A stretch of DNA of 18,638 nt from CAYJAQ01 sp964368275. Its GTDB lineage: Bacteria > Bacillota_I > Bacilli_A > ML615J-28 > CAG-313. The stretch spans positions 1 to 18,638 of the forward strand of contig CAYJAQ010000027.1 in NCBI GenBank assembly GCA_964368275.1, read 5' to 3'. Position 1 is the first letter of the stretch. Each line of letters begins with the position of its first letter. The position numbers and the translations under genes are program-made. The notes beneath the pieces were generated by a model. It did not search any database. It was not told where the DNA came from and was given only the letters and a program-made list of their open reading frames with translations. Of this stretch, positions 1 through 8,073 are shown piece by piece.

Positions 1-2
1 AT

Positions 3-1307
3 CCTAGTCAAGAAAAATGCCAACCTGTCGAAAAAACATGTGATACAGATCCTACGCAAGAAAAATGTAATATTTTTAGAAAAACATGTAAAGAGGATCC
101 AACAGAAGAGAGATGTAATGATAGCGCCTATGGAGATATAGCTTATATGATTTTGAAAACATCAGAAAGTGAAGATGTAGTATTGCTTACAGAAGACTTA
201 GAAGAGATTACTACCTTCTTTAATAAGTTTAAATTTCTTGAAATTGATTTTGTTGGAAGAGAAGAACTAAAAACTACTGCTGTAACAACTTCAGAATATT
301 TAGAATTAGAAATTCGGTATGAAACTAAACCTAGCTTTGACAGCATAAAGTATGAATACTCGCAAAAATATAAGATTACGAAAGATGGAAAAGTTGAAAA
401 TACGATAAGAGATTATTGCTATTACACTGATGCAGGAGTAATCGATTATCAAGAACTATATGATTATCTAGACCAAAATGGTGAAAAACGAATGCCAATA
501 CCTGAGTTTAACATGGAAGATTTAGACATTGTTTTAACAAAACTTAATCCAACTGATATTGAGTCTGTTAGTAGCACTTGTATCACTAATTTTTGGCAGT
601 CTGATAATAAAAGCTTAATTAAGTATATAACAGATGAAATCAAACAAGTAAACTTTGTTGAGAAACTAACAGAAGAAAACAAAGAAGATATTTTGTTTGT
701 TCCTGTAATTCGTTTTCTATATGCTGATGATGTTTTGATTCAACTATATTTAATTGAGCCTGATTATTTGTATATTGTTTATTCAAATATAGTAGATTCA
801 TATTACTCCCCTGCTATTAGGTATCAATTCAGAAGTGAACAAAAAGTAATAAGTCAAAAACTGAAAATATTCGCAGATGCGAAATTATGGAGTGTAAAAT
901 ATTGTAAAGATGAATCAGTAACTAGTTACATTGATGAGAGCTTAGTCGATAAAGCACGTCAAGAATCTATTATATATTGGTATGTTAGTGAATTAGCGGA
1001 CTTAGCACGTTATTATGAAGATGGAGTGCAATATTCAGGTTATATCAAAAAGTATTATGGAGAGTATGGTGTTGTTCCAAAGACTAATCCAGAATCTTTA
1101 TCTGTCTTAATGGTTCAACTAAATGAAGAAGTGTATGAGCCAATTGAAAGAATAGATGTCATTGATGGTGTTGAATTTAAGTATAAAGATACAAATCAAA
1201 TATATTGTAATAATGGAGGCAGTTTTTATACTTTACAAGAAGCCTTCGACTATGGCTATATTACTCACGCTGATTTAGTTACAATAAGCGAAATACATAA
1301 CAATTGA
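3..1307 (+). CDS. Unrecognised protein with cysteine-rich tandem repeats, 5' partial
   Basis: I do not recognise this gene. The frame stays open to the left edge, so the true start lies outside the window; the first ATG (147) is internal and has no ribosome binding site. The visible part is 434 codons ending in TGA. It opens with about 2.5 copies of a 16-residue repeat (positions 3-50, 51-98, 99-122). Each full copy has the pattern P-[ST]-Q-E-K-C-x6-C-x3, so Cys spacing alternates between six and eight residues. The rest is acidic and rich in Tyr, Ile and Glu, with no membrane segment visible. The last ~30 residues (around YTLQEAFDYGYITHADL) resemble a C-terminal module I associate with short hypothetical proteins of gut Firmicutes; that is from memory and unverified. 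A strong terminator follows. Localisation and function are unknown. Paired cysteines could bind metal or form disulfides, but nothing seen decides this. Confidence 0.8.
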   Translation, partial: PSQEKCQPVEKTCDTDPTQEKCNIFRKTCKEDPTEERCNDSAYGDIAYMILKTSESEDVVLLTEDLEEITTFFNKFKFLEIDFVGREELKTTAVTTSEYLELEIRYETKPSFDSIKYEYSQKYKITKDGKVENTIRDYCYYTDAGVIDYQELYDYLDQNGEKRMPIPEFNMEDLDIVLTKLNPTDIESVSSTCITNFWQSDNKSLIKYITDEIKQVNFVEKLTEENKEDILFVPVIRFLYADDVLIQLYLIEPDYLYIVYSNIVDSYYSPAIRYQFRSEQKVISQKLKIFADAKLWSVKYCKDESVTSYIDESLVDKARQESIIYWYVSELADLARYYEDGVQYSGYIKKYYGEYGVVPKTNPESLSVLMVQLNEEVYEPIERIDVIDGVEFKYKDTNQIYCNNGGSFYTLQEAFDYGYITHADLVTISEIHNN

Positions 1308-1335
1308 TAAAGTTAAACTAGCATTAAAAGTTTTT

Positions 1336-1366
1336 GTCACAGACTCGCTCTGTGACTTTTTATCTT
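1336..1366 (+). terminator. Rho-independent terminator after the cysteine-repeat gene
   Basis: A perfect 8-bp stem, GTCACAGA (1336-1343) with TCTGTGAC (1349-1356), encloses the loop CTCGC and is followed by a T-rich tract. It lies 28 bases after the stop codon. Confidence 0.88.
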
Positions 1367-1391
1367 TTCTTAATCTAAAATGGCTATTTTA

Positions 1392-1400
1392 TGCTATAAT
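1392..1400 (+). promoter_or_regulatory. Extended -10 promoter for the nitrilase-rlmI pair
   Basis: TGCTATAAT is a perfect extended -10 element (TGnTATAAT). No convincing -35 lies 17 bases upstream. A second TATAAT at 1411-1416 could be a minor tandem start. The ribosome binding site AGGAG (1437-1441) follows, with the ATG at 1448. Confidence 0.65.
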
Positions 1401-1447
1401 AGTTAGAGTTTATAATCACTATTATGTGGTGTTACTAGGAGCTTGTT

Positions 1448-2182
1448 ATGAAAATTGCCTTAATGTCAAAACCATTTATTAATAACGACTTAACGTATAA
1501 TCTGAAACAAATAAAAGACGCTATTTTTTTATTAAAAGATATCGCACAATTGATTTGTTTTGGAGAAGCATTTTTACAGGGATTTGATTCATTGACTTGG
1601 GAATACACCAAAGATGAAAAAATTGCAATAGCACTTGATGATAGTATCATTCAAGAAATTGCTAGTGAATGTCAAAAATATCAAACAGCAGTTTCTTTTG
1701 GTTTTATTGAGAAGAAGCAAGATAAACTATTTTGTTCATATATTGTAATTGATGAAAATGGTTCTATTGTTGATATCTATCGCCGAATCTCAATAGGTTG
1801 GAAAGAATATACTAAAACTGATGAACACTATCAGGAAGGTCAAGGATTTCATTCCTTTTTTTATCAAGGGATAAAAATTAGTGTCGCTCTTTGTGGCGAT
1901 CTTTGGTATGATGAGAATATCGCTTTAATGAATAGTATTGTGAAAGACATCGTTCTATGGCCTCTCTATGTTAACTTTAGTAAGAATGAATGGGAGACGG
2001 AACTTGCCGAATACAACAAACAAGTAGCACAACTTCATAAGCCTGTTCTATTTATTAATAGTATTTGTCTTAGTGATTCTGCGCAGGGAGGTTGCTATGT
2101 CTTTTTAGATAATGCGATTGTGGAGGCCTTACCACTTGGGAGTGAAGGCTATCTGATTTATGAAATTGAGGAGAAAAAATAA
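1448..2182 (+). CDS. Carbon-nitrogen hydrolase (nitrilase superfamily)
   Basis: A 244-residue protein of the nitrilase/amidase superfamily, which hydrolyses amide or nitrile C-N bonds with a Glu-Lys-Cys triad. The likely catalytic Glu is E40 (in FGEAF) and the nucleophile is C149 (in ALCGDLW). The usual lysine motif YRKxHL reads YRRISIGWKE at 111-120, so arginine fills the expected Lys position and K119 sits a few residues on. It is either a subfamily with a shifted lysine or an altered active site. No signal peptide is seen, so it is probably cytoplasmic. Its substrate cannot be read from the sequence. The start is supported by AGGAG six bases upstream. Its stop overlaps the next start (TAATG), which suggests translational coupling to the rRNA methyltransferase, although no functional link between the two is obvious. 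Confidence 0.85.
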   Translation: MKIALMSKPFINNDLTYNLKQIKDAIFLLKDIAQLICFGEAFLQGFDSLTWEYTKDEKIAIALDDSIIQEIASECQKYQTAVSFGFIEKKQDKLFCSYIVIDENGSIVDIYRRISIGWKEYTKTDEHYQEGQGFHSFFYQGIKISVALCGDLWYDENIALMNSIVKDIVLWPLYVNFSKNEWETELAEYNKQVAQLHKPVLFINSICLSDSAQGGCYVFLDNAIVEALPLGSEGYLIYEIEEKK

Positions 2183-3348
2183 TGTATATAGTAAGATTAA
2201 AACCGGGCAAGGAGAAGAAAATAATTAATGGTTTCCCTTGGATTTATGCAAATGAAGTAAATAATATCTCAGGTAAGGCACCACAAGGAAGTATTTGCCG
2301 CGTAGTTGCTTTTGATAACAGCTTTGTGGCTTTAGGTTACATTAATCATGCGTCTAAAATAATTGTGCGTATTTTGAGTTTTCTTGATGAAGTAATTAAT
2401 GAAGCATTCTTCAAAGAGAGACTAATAAAAAGTAATCAAGCTCGCATTGAAATGGGTTATTTAGATAACTATCGTGTCGTTTTTTCAGAAAGTGATATGC
2501 TACCAGGTTTGATTGTAGATAAATATGCTGATTATCTTTCTGTTCAGTTTTTAACACTAGGTATGGAACTTCAAAAAGAGTTAATCATAAAAGAACTCAT
2601 ATCCCTTTTTCAGCCTATTGGCATCTATGAAAGAAGTGATGTTAGTATCCGGGAAAAAGAAGGCTTAAAAGAGTCGAAAGGTGTTATATATGGAGAAGTA
2701 CCCGAAAAAGTAATTATAGAAGAAAATGGTATTAGGATAGCTGTTGATATCGCCAATGGTCAAAAGACTGGTTATTTTTTAGATCAAAAAGCAAATCGTG
2801 ATAATATAAAATATTATTGTAATGGAAAAGATGTTTTAGATTGTTTTTGCAATGTTGGAGGTTTTTCTCTTTGTGCAAGCAAATATCACGCTAAAAGTGT
2901 AACGGCAGTTGATATCAGTGAAAGAGCAATAGCTAGTGTCATAGAGAATGCTGAATTGAATGGATTTAAAAACATTACCCCAATTGTCGCTGATGTTTTT
3001 GAACAATTACGGCTATATAAAAAGAGTAAAAAGGCTTTTGATTGTATCGTTCTTGATCCACCAGCTTTTACAAAATCGGTCGACACCGTTAAAGAAGCTT
3101 ATAATGGTTATGTCGATATCAATTCTTTGGCACTAAAACTTCTAAACCCGGGTGGTTATTTGATAACATGTAGTTGTTCACAACACTTAACCCTTGCTCT
3201 TTTTACTAAAATGATTGAAGAAAGTGTTATTAGAAGTAAGGTGAAAGCTAAGATTGTCGAACTCCGCTTTCAGGGTAAAGACCATGCTAACTTAATTACT
3301 TTACCAGAATCATTATATCTAAAGGTTGCTGTACTTAAAGTAATATAA
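2182..3348 (+). CDS. rlmI: Class I SAM-dependent rRNA (cytosine-C5) methyltransferase, RlmI-like
   Basis: A 388-residue enzyme with the RlmI/YccW architecture (E. coli RlmI, of similar length, makes m5C1962 in 23S rRNA). An N-terminal PUA-like RNA-binding domain covers about residues 1-70 (VRLKPGKEKK, then GFPWIYANEV). A linker domain follows, with GQKTGYFLDQ at 193-202. The Rossmann methyltransferase domain has motif I DCFCNVGGF (220-228), the acidic SAM-binding stretch TAVDIS (241-246), motif IV LDPPAF (291-296) and motif VI TCSCSQ (329-334), which carries the catalytic cysteine. The start codon overlaps the upstream stop by one base, with GAGGAG-like purines just before it. Family assignment is firm. 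The exact modified base is inferred from homology, and other members of this COG1092-type family could differ in target. Confidence 0.9.
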   Translation: MYIVRLKPGKEKKIINGFPWIYANEVNNISGKAPQGSICRVVAFDNSFVALGYINHASKIIVRILSFLDEVINEAFFKERLIKSNQARIEMGYLDNYRVVFSESDMLPGLIVDKYADYLSVQFLTLGMELQKELIIKELISLFQPIGIYERSDVSIREKEGLKESKGVIYGEVPEKVIIEENGIRIAVDIANGQKTGYFLDQKANRDNIKYYCNGKDVLDCFCNVGGFSLCASKYHAKSVTAVDISERAIASVIENAELNGFKNITPIVADVFEQLRLYKKSKKAFDCIVLDPPAFTKSVDTVKEAYNGYVDINSLALKLLNPGGYLITCSCSQHLTLALFTKMIEESVIRSKVKAKIVELRFQGKDHANLITLPESLYLKVAVLKVI

Positions 3349-3359
3349 TACGGAAACTA

Positions 3360-3387
3360 ATATCATCAAATTGATATGGTATTTTTT
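3360..3387 (+). terminator. Weak hairpin terminator candidate after rlmI
   Basis: ATATCA (3360-3365) pairs with TGATAT (3372-3377), and a run of six T follows at 3382-3387. The stem is short and all but one pair are A-T, so efficiency is doubtful. It is, however, the only candidate between rlmI and the secA promoter. Confidence 0.4.
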
Positions 3388-3424
3388 CGAAAAATGAACA
3401 GTATGTGAATGTTTGTTTTTTCGC

Positions 3425-3453
3425 TTGATAAAAAAGTCAAAAAGTGGTATTAT
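3425..3453 (+). promoter_or_regulatory. secA promoter
   Basis: TTGATA (3425-3430), a 17-base spacer and TATTAT (3448-3453) form a sigma-A type promoter, with TGG at 3445-3447 giving an extended -10. It lies downstream of the furthest in-frame ATG (3413), so transcripts from it would exclude that codon. This supports the start at 3482. Confidence 0.65.
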
Positions 3454-3481
3454 ATATAATAGAGAAAGGTGGCATCAAATT

Positions 3482-5995
3482 ATGAAACTATTTGACCCTA
3501 CATATAAAGAGCTAAAGCGCTGCGAGAAATTAGCAGATAAAGTATTAGCACTTGAATCAAAATATCGCATCTTTAGTGATGATGAACTAAAGGCCAAAAC
3601 TATAGAATTTAGAGAAGCTATTGCGAAGGGTACTTCGCTTGATGATATATTAGTTGATGCTTTCGCGGTGGCACGAGAAGCTGCTTACCGAGTAACTGGT
3701 TTACTAGCTTTTAAAGTCCAAATAATCGGCGCTGCAGCAATGCATTCGGGAAATATTGCTGAGATGAAAACAGGTGAAGGTAAAACTTTAACTTCCGTAT
3801 TAGTTGCATACTTAAATGCTTTATCCGGAAAAGGTGTTCACATTGTTACGGTCAATGAATATCTAGCAGGTCGTGATGCTGCTGAAATGGGTGCAATTCA
3901 CAATTTCTTAGGTTTAACCGTTGGTTTGAATGTTCGTGAATTGACTAGCGCTGAAAAGAAAGAACAATACAATTGTGATATTACGTATTCAACAAACAAC
4001 GAATTAGGATTTGACTACCTACGAGACCATATGGTTATTCATGCGGAAAACATGGTTCAACGCGAATTAAACTTTGCAATTGTCGATGAAGTTGACTCCA
4101 TCTTAGTCGATGAAGCAAGAACCCCATTAATCATTTCTGGTGGTGAAAAAGGTGGTGCGAACCTTTATGTTCAAGCCAATGACTTTGTGCGCCGCCTTCA
4201 AGAAGATGATTATGAAATTGATATTAAAGCAAAACATATCGGTTTATCGGAATCTGGTATCGAGAAAGCTCAAAAATATTTTGTTATTCCTAACTTATAC
4301 GATTTAAAATATGTTAATTTAGTTCATCGTATTAATAATGCCTTAAGAGCTAATTACATTATGTCACGCGATGTTGACTATGTTGTTCAAGATGGTACAG
4401 TAATCATTGTTGACCAGTTTACTGGCCGTTTAATGCATGGCCGTCAGTTTAGTGAAGGTTTACACCAAGCACTAGAAGCCAAAGAGCGTGTTGAGATTAA
4501 GAAAGAGACGCGAACTCTTGCGACGATTACTTTCCAAAATTACTTTAGAATGTATCATAAACTAGCAGGTATGACTGGTACTGCGAAAACTGAAGAAGAA
4601 GAATTCCGTAATATTTATAATATGTTTGTTGTGGAAATTCCCACAAATGCACCAGTAGTTAGAAGAGATGAACAAGATATGATTTTCCAAACTATGCAAG
4701 GCAAGTTCAATGCTATCGCTAAAGATATTTCTGAACGTCATGCAAAAGGTCAACCAGTTCTAGTTGGTACTATTTCTATTGAGACAAGTGAACTGTTATC
4801 GGATTTATTGAAGAAACGCGGTGTGCCTCATAACGTCTTAAATGCTAAGCAACATGAGCGTGAAGCCGAGATTGTTGCTCATGCTGGTGAAATGGGTGCT
4901 GTTACGATAGCTACTAACATGGCTGGTCGTGGTACGGATATCAAACTAGGGTCTGGTGTTCGTGAATTAGGTGGTTTGGCAGTTATTGGTACTGAACGTC
5001 ATGAATCAAGACGTATTGATAATCAGTTGCGTGGTCGAAGTGGTCGTCAAGGTGACCCGGGCTATAGCCGTTTCTATTTATCAGCTGATGATGATTTATT
5101 ACGTCGTTTTGGTAGTGACCGTTTTAAGACAATTGTTCGAATGGGAACAGGTGGCCAAAAAGATGAAGAAGGCAATGAATTACCTTTAGAAATGAAGATT
5201 TTAACGAACTTCGTCGAAGGTGCACAACGTAAGGTTGAAGGTTATAACTTTGATCGTCGTAAGAGTGTTGTCGAATATGATGAGGTTTTACGTAAACAAA
5301 GAGAAGTTATCTATCAACAACGTAATGATATTCTTTTCTTAGATGACATGGAACCAATTATTCATCGAATGATGGAATCTGTAATTGGACGTTATCTTAA
5401 TAAATATTATCCAAATGAGAAAAAACGAGAAGAATTTAATGTAAAGAATTTCTTTAATGAATTCATTCTATCTTACTTCAATATGGGGCAACTAAGTCCT
5501 GAAGATTTTGAGGATAAGAGCAAGGAAGAAATTCAACAAATGTTGTTAGATTTATTACACAAAAATCTCCAAGATAAGAAGAATATTTTCCCAATTGAAC
5601 AATATCGTGAATTCATGAAAGTAATTTTATTACGGGTAGTTGACCGCTATTGGATGGATCATATTGATCAAATGAGTGAGTTACGTCAAAGCATTGGTTT
5701 AAAATCATATGCTCAACTTAACCCATTACGCGAATATCAAGAAATTGGTTTTGAAATGTTCAATCAAATGATTTGCAATATTGAAGATGAAGTAGTACAA
5801 GTAATTAATCGTGCTCAGGTTCAACAGAACCTAGTTCGTGAAGAAGTTGCTAAGCCAACGGGAACATCTGGTGGATCGGAAGAACCAACTAAGCGTTCAC
5901 CAGTAAAACGGGATGCCAAAATTGGTCGAAACGATCCATGCCCATGTGGTAGTGGCTTAAAATATAAGCACTGTTGTGGTGCAACTAAAAATTAG
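3482..5995 (+). CDS. secA: Preprotein translocase ATPase SecA
   Basis: The ATP-driven motor that pushes unfolded preproteins through the SecYEG channel. At 837 residues it matches the Gram-positive length (about 840). Walker A GEGKT is at 98-102 and the Walker B region VDEVDSIL starts at 201. Further on are the helicase-type motifs GMTGTAKTE, TNMAGRGTDIKLG and GRSGRQGDPG, the helical scaffold/wing domains, and a C-terminal SEC-C zinc site with C820, C822, C831 and C832. An in-frame ATG 23 codons earlier (3413) would give 860 residues. I reject it because the promoter at 3425-3453 lies inside that extension, the extra residues look nothing like a SecA N-terminus, and AAAGGTGG (3465-3472) is well placed for 3482. 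prfB follows directly, as in Bacillus subtilis. Confidence 0.98.
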   Translation: MKLFDPTYKELKRCEKLADKVLALESKYRIFSDDELKAKTIEFREAIAKGTSLDDILVDAFAVAREAAYRVTGLLAFKVQIIGAAAMHSGNIAEMKTGEGKTLTSVLVAYLNALSGKGVHIVTVNEYLAGRDAAEMGAIHNFLGLTVGLNVRELTSAEKKEQYNCDITYSTNNELGFDYLRDHMVIHAENMVQRELNFAIVDEVDSILVDEARTPLIISGGEKGGANLYVQANDFVRRLQEDDYEIDIKAKHIGLSESGIEKAQKYFVIPNLYDLKYVNLVHRINNALRANYIMSRDVDYVVQDGTVIIVDQFTGRLMHGRQFSEGLHQALEAKERVEIKKETRTLATITFQNYFRMYHKLAGMTGTAKTEEEEFRNIYNMFVVEIPTNAPVVRRDEQDMIFQTMQGKFNAIAKDISERHAKGQPVLVGTISIETSELLSDLLKKRGVPHNVLNAKQHEREAEIVAHAGEMGAVTIATNMAGRGTDIKLGSGVRELGGLAVIGTERHESRRIDNQLRGRSGRQGDPGYSRFYLSADDDLLRRFGSDRFKTIVRMGTGGQKDEEGNELPLEMKILTNFVEGAQRKVEGYNFDRRKSVVEYDEVLRKQREVIYQQRNDILFLDDMEPIIHRMMESVIGRYLNKYYPNEKKREEFNVKNFFNEFILSYFNMGQLSPEDFEDKSKEEIQQMLLDLLHKNLQDKKNIFPIEQYREFMKVILLRVVDRYWMDHIDQMSELRQSIGLKSYAQLNPLREYQEIGFEMFNQMICNIEDEVVQVINRAQVQQNLVREEVAKPTGTSGGSEEPTKRSPVKRDAKIGRNDPCPCGSGLKYKHCCGATKN

Positions 5996-6002
5996 CTTTA
6001 AC

Positions 6003-6041
6003 AAGACTCAAAGTGGATAATGTTCTTTGAGTCTTATTTTT
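6003..6041 (+). terminator. Hairpin terminator between secA and prfB
   Basis: An 11-bp perfect stem, AAGACTCAAAG (6003-6013) with CTTTGAGTCTT (6025-6035), is followed by a short T tract that runs directly into the prfB ribosome binding site (AAGGAGG, 6042-6048). I see no promoter between this hairpin and prfB, so prfB probably depends on readthrough. Confidence 0.75.
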
Positions 6042-6052
6042 AAGGAGGCTGT

Positions 6053-7147
6053 ATGGAAAAATTTGAAATAGTGAAATATTATGAACAATTCACTGAACGT
6101 CTAAATGATATTACAAAAGTTATTCAGCCTGAAAAAATTAAAGCTGAAATGGCCACACTTGCTGAAAAAATGACGCAAAGTGATTTTTGGCTTGATAGTA
6201 GTAGTGCCAATCAAGTAATATCAAATAGTAATGATTTAAAAGATAAGATTAGTGAATACGAAACATTAGTATATTATCATGAAGAACTTCAAACGATGAT
6301 TGATTTTGATGATGAAGCATTCTTCCTTGAAGCAGAAAAATTAATTCCTGTTATTGATAGTAGACTTAATGATTATGAGATCAAGTTATTATTAAGTGAA
6401 CAATACGATAGCTTAAATGCAATTGTTGAACTTCATCCAGGTGCTGGTGGTACCGAATCACAAGATTGGGCCTTAATGCTTTACCGGATGTACAAACAGT
6501 TTTCCGAAAAAAAGAAATTTACTTTCGAATTAATTGATTATCAAGAAGCTAGTGACGCCGGACTTAAAAGTGTAACATTTCTTGTAAAAGGTAAGAATGC
6601 ATATGGCATTTTTAAAGGGGAAAAAGGGGTACATCGTTTAGTTCGTATCTCACCTTTTGATAGTAATGCCCGTCGCCATACTAGTTTTTCAGCATGTAAT
6701 GTTACGCCTGAAATTGATGATAAAATTGAAGTTGATATTAATCCCAATGATTTAAGAATTGATACGTATCGTTCAAGTGGGGCAGGTGGTCAGTATGTTA
6801 ATACGACAGACTCGGCTATTAGAATAACCCATTTACCAACCGGGATAGTGGCTAGTTGTCAAAATGAACGTAGTCAAATTCAAAATCGTGAAAAAGCAAT
6901 GAGCATTCTAAAATCGCGAATATATGCGAAAAGATTAGAAGAACAAGAAAAGATGGTTAAAAAAATTGGTGGTACTTTAGAAGATAATGCCTTTGGTAGT
7001 CAAATTCGCAGTTATGTTTTACATCCTTATGCGATGGTCAAAGATCACCGTACTAACTATGAATCATCCAATCCTAAAGCCGTTTTAGATGGTGACTTGG
7101 ATGGCTTTATTAATGCTTATTTACATTATAATGCCCAAAATAAATAA
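6053..7147 (+). CDS. prfB: Peptide chain release factor 2 (RF2), no programmed frameshift
   Basis: RF2 recognises UAA and UGA stop codons and triggers peptide release. The 364-residue protein has the full family length in one uninterrupted frame. The codon-recognition tripeptide SPF is at 200-202, which identifies RF2 rather than RF1, and the catalytic GGQ is at 245-247. HPGAGGTESQDW is the conserved core entry. In most bacteria the start is followed after about 25 codons by CTTTGA, an in-frame UGA read by +1 frameshifting that autoregulates RF2. Here the equivalent stretch (around residues 24-27) reads VIQP with ordinary codons, so that control is absent. AAGGAGG lies four bases before the ATG. 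The gene sits behind the secA terminator and ahead of the YitT gene, 17 bases away. Confidence 0.97.
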   Translation: MEKFEIVKYYEQFTERLNDITKVIQPEKIKAEMATLAEKMTQSDFWLDSSSANQVISNSNDLKDKISEYETLVYYHEELQTMIDFDDEAFFLEAEKLIPVIDSRLNDYEIKLLLSEQYDSLNAIVELHPGAGGTESQDWALMLYRMYKQFSEKKKFTFELIDYQEASDAGLKSVTFLVKGKNAYGIFKGEKGVHRLVRISPFDSNARRHTSFSACNVTPEIDDKIEVDINPNDLRIDTYRSSGAGGQYVNTTDSAIRITHLPTGIVASCQNERSQIQNREKAMSILKSRIYAKRLEEQEKMVKKIGGTLEDNAFGSQIRSYVLHPYAMVKDHRTNYESSNPKAVLDGDLDGFINAYLHYNAQNK

Positions 7148-7164
7148 TGAGAAGGAGATAGACT

Positions 7165-8073
7165 ATGACTTTAAAAGAGCGCTTTTTCAATAAAAAGTTC
7201 ATCAAAGAATTTTTACTGATTAATATTGGTGTCTTTTTAACAGCGTTTTCGTTTTCTTTCTTTTTGGATGCTAATAACTTAGTCTTCGGTGGTGTCAGTG
7301 GTATTGGTATTATCATCCGCAATCTTTTTGGTGATACTGAAGTTCCCACATCTGTGATTATTTTTGTTATAAATATGTTATTATTAGTTATTTCTTTCTT
7401 TGCTTTAGGAAAGAATTTCTTTGTTAAGACAATCTATGGGTCACTGATGTTTCCTGTATATTCATTTTTAGTCGAAATCACTATCCCTAAAAGTATTTAT
7501 CCAAGCATTGTATCAGACCCTTTAGTAATTATTGTCGCAGCAGCGGTTATCACAGGTATTGGTCTTGGCCTCGCTTTAAAATATGGGGCATCAACTGGTG
7601 GTGTTGATATTTTACAAAGTATACTCCTAAAGTATTGCAAGGTTCCCCTTTCTGTGAGTCTCATCATCATTGATGGTGTAATTATGGTTATTGGTGCTTT
7701 TTCGGCCTTTAATGAGTTAGGCGCTATATATGTGTTATTGTATGGCATTCTCTATATTGCTATATCTGGTTACTTAATGGATAATATTGTTTTTGGTGGA
7801 TTTAATGTTCGAGCTGTTTATATTGTAACCAGCAAGCCAAAGGAAATAAAAGAAGACATTTTTGTAGAATTAAATCGTGGGGTTACGGAACTTCATAGTC
7901 GAGGTGGTTACACCGGCAATGATCAAGTTACGCTGCTTTGCGTATTAACAACTAGGGAATATTACTACTTGCGCTCAATTGCCTTAAAGATTGATCCTGC
8001 AGCGTTTATTTTTGTAACAAAGGCATCAGAAGTTCACGGGGAGGGTTTTACCTATGAATCCGAAGACGAATGA
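7165..8073 (+). CDS. YitT-family membrane protein
   Basis: A 302-residue integral membrane protein of the YitT/DUF161 family with a C-terminal DUF2179 domain. Five or six hydrophobic segments are visible in roughly the first 210 residues, including those near INIGVFLTAFSFSFFLDA, VIIFVINMLLLVISFFAL, IIVAAAVITGIGLGLAL and IYVLLYGILYIAISGYLM. The soluble tail (about 211-302) has the DUF2179 pattern RAVYIVTSKP, GVTELHSRGGYTG and DPAAFIFVTKASEVHGEGF. These proteins are common in Firmicutes, often in several copies. Their transported substrate, if any, is not established. The ribosome binding site AAGGAG ends eight bases before the ATG. The 3' end overlaps recX by 20 bases, and the recX ribosome binding site lies inside this gene, so the two are probably co-translated. 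Confidence 0.9.
   Translation: MTLKERFFNKKFIKEFLLINIGVFLTAFSFSFFLDANNLVFGGVSGIGIIIRNLFGDTEVPTSVIIFVINMLLLVISFFALGKNFFVKTIYGSLMFPVYSFLVEITIPKSIYPSIVSDPLVIIVAAAVITGIGLGLALKYGASTGGVDILQSILLKYCKVPLSVSLIIIDGVIMVIGAFSAFNELGAIYVLLYGILYIAISGYLMDNIVFGGFNVRAVYIVTSKPKEIKEDIFVELNRGVTELHSRGGYTGNDQVTLLCVLTTREYYYLRSIALKIDPAAFIFVTKASEVHGEGFTYESEDE

Noticed and set aside
3383..3394. TTTTTCGAAAAA palindrome upstream of secA
   Set aside because: It is short and AT-rich, has no loop for a stable hairpin, and no second copy was noticed at other promoters, so it is probably chance.
3413..3481. 23-residue N-terminal extension of SecA
   Set aside because: It has no ribosome binding site, the promoter lies within it, and SecA length and N-terminus fit the ATG at 3482.
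4971..5189. 72-codon ORF inside secA on the plus strand
   Set aside because: It is an out-of-frame shadow of a conserved SecA region, with no ribosome binding site of its own. The same holds for the minus-strand ORFs inside secA, prfB, rlmI, rnr and the YitT gene.
7110..7349. 79-codon minus-strand ORF across the prfB-YitT junction
   Set aside because: It is antisense to conserved coding sequence and its composition looks like a shadow (Lys/Pro-rich mirror of hydrophobic codons).
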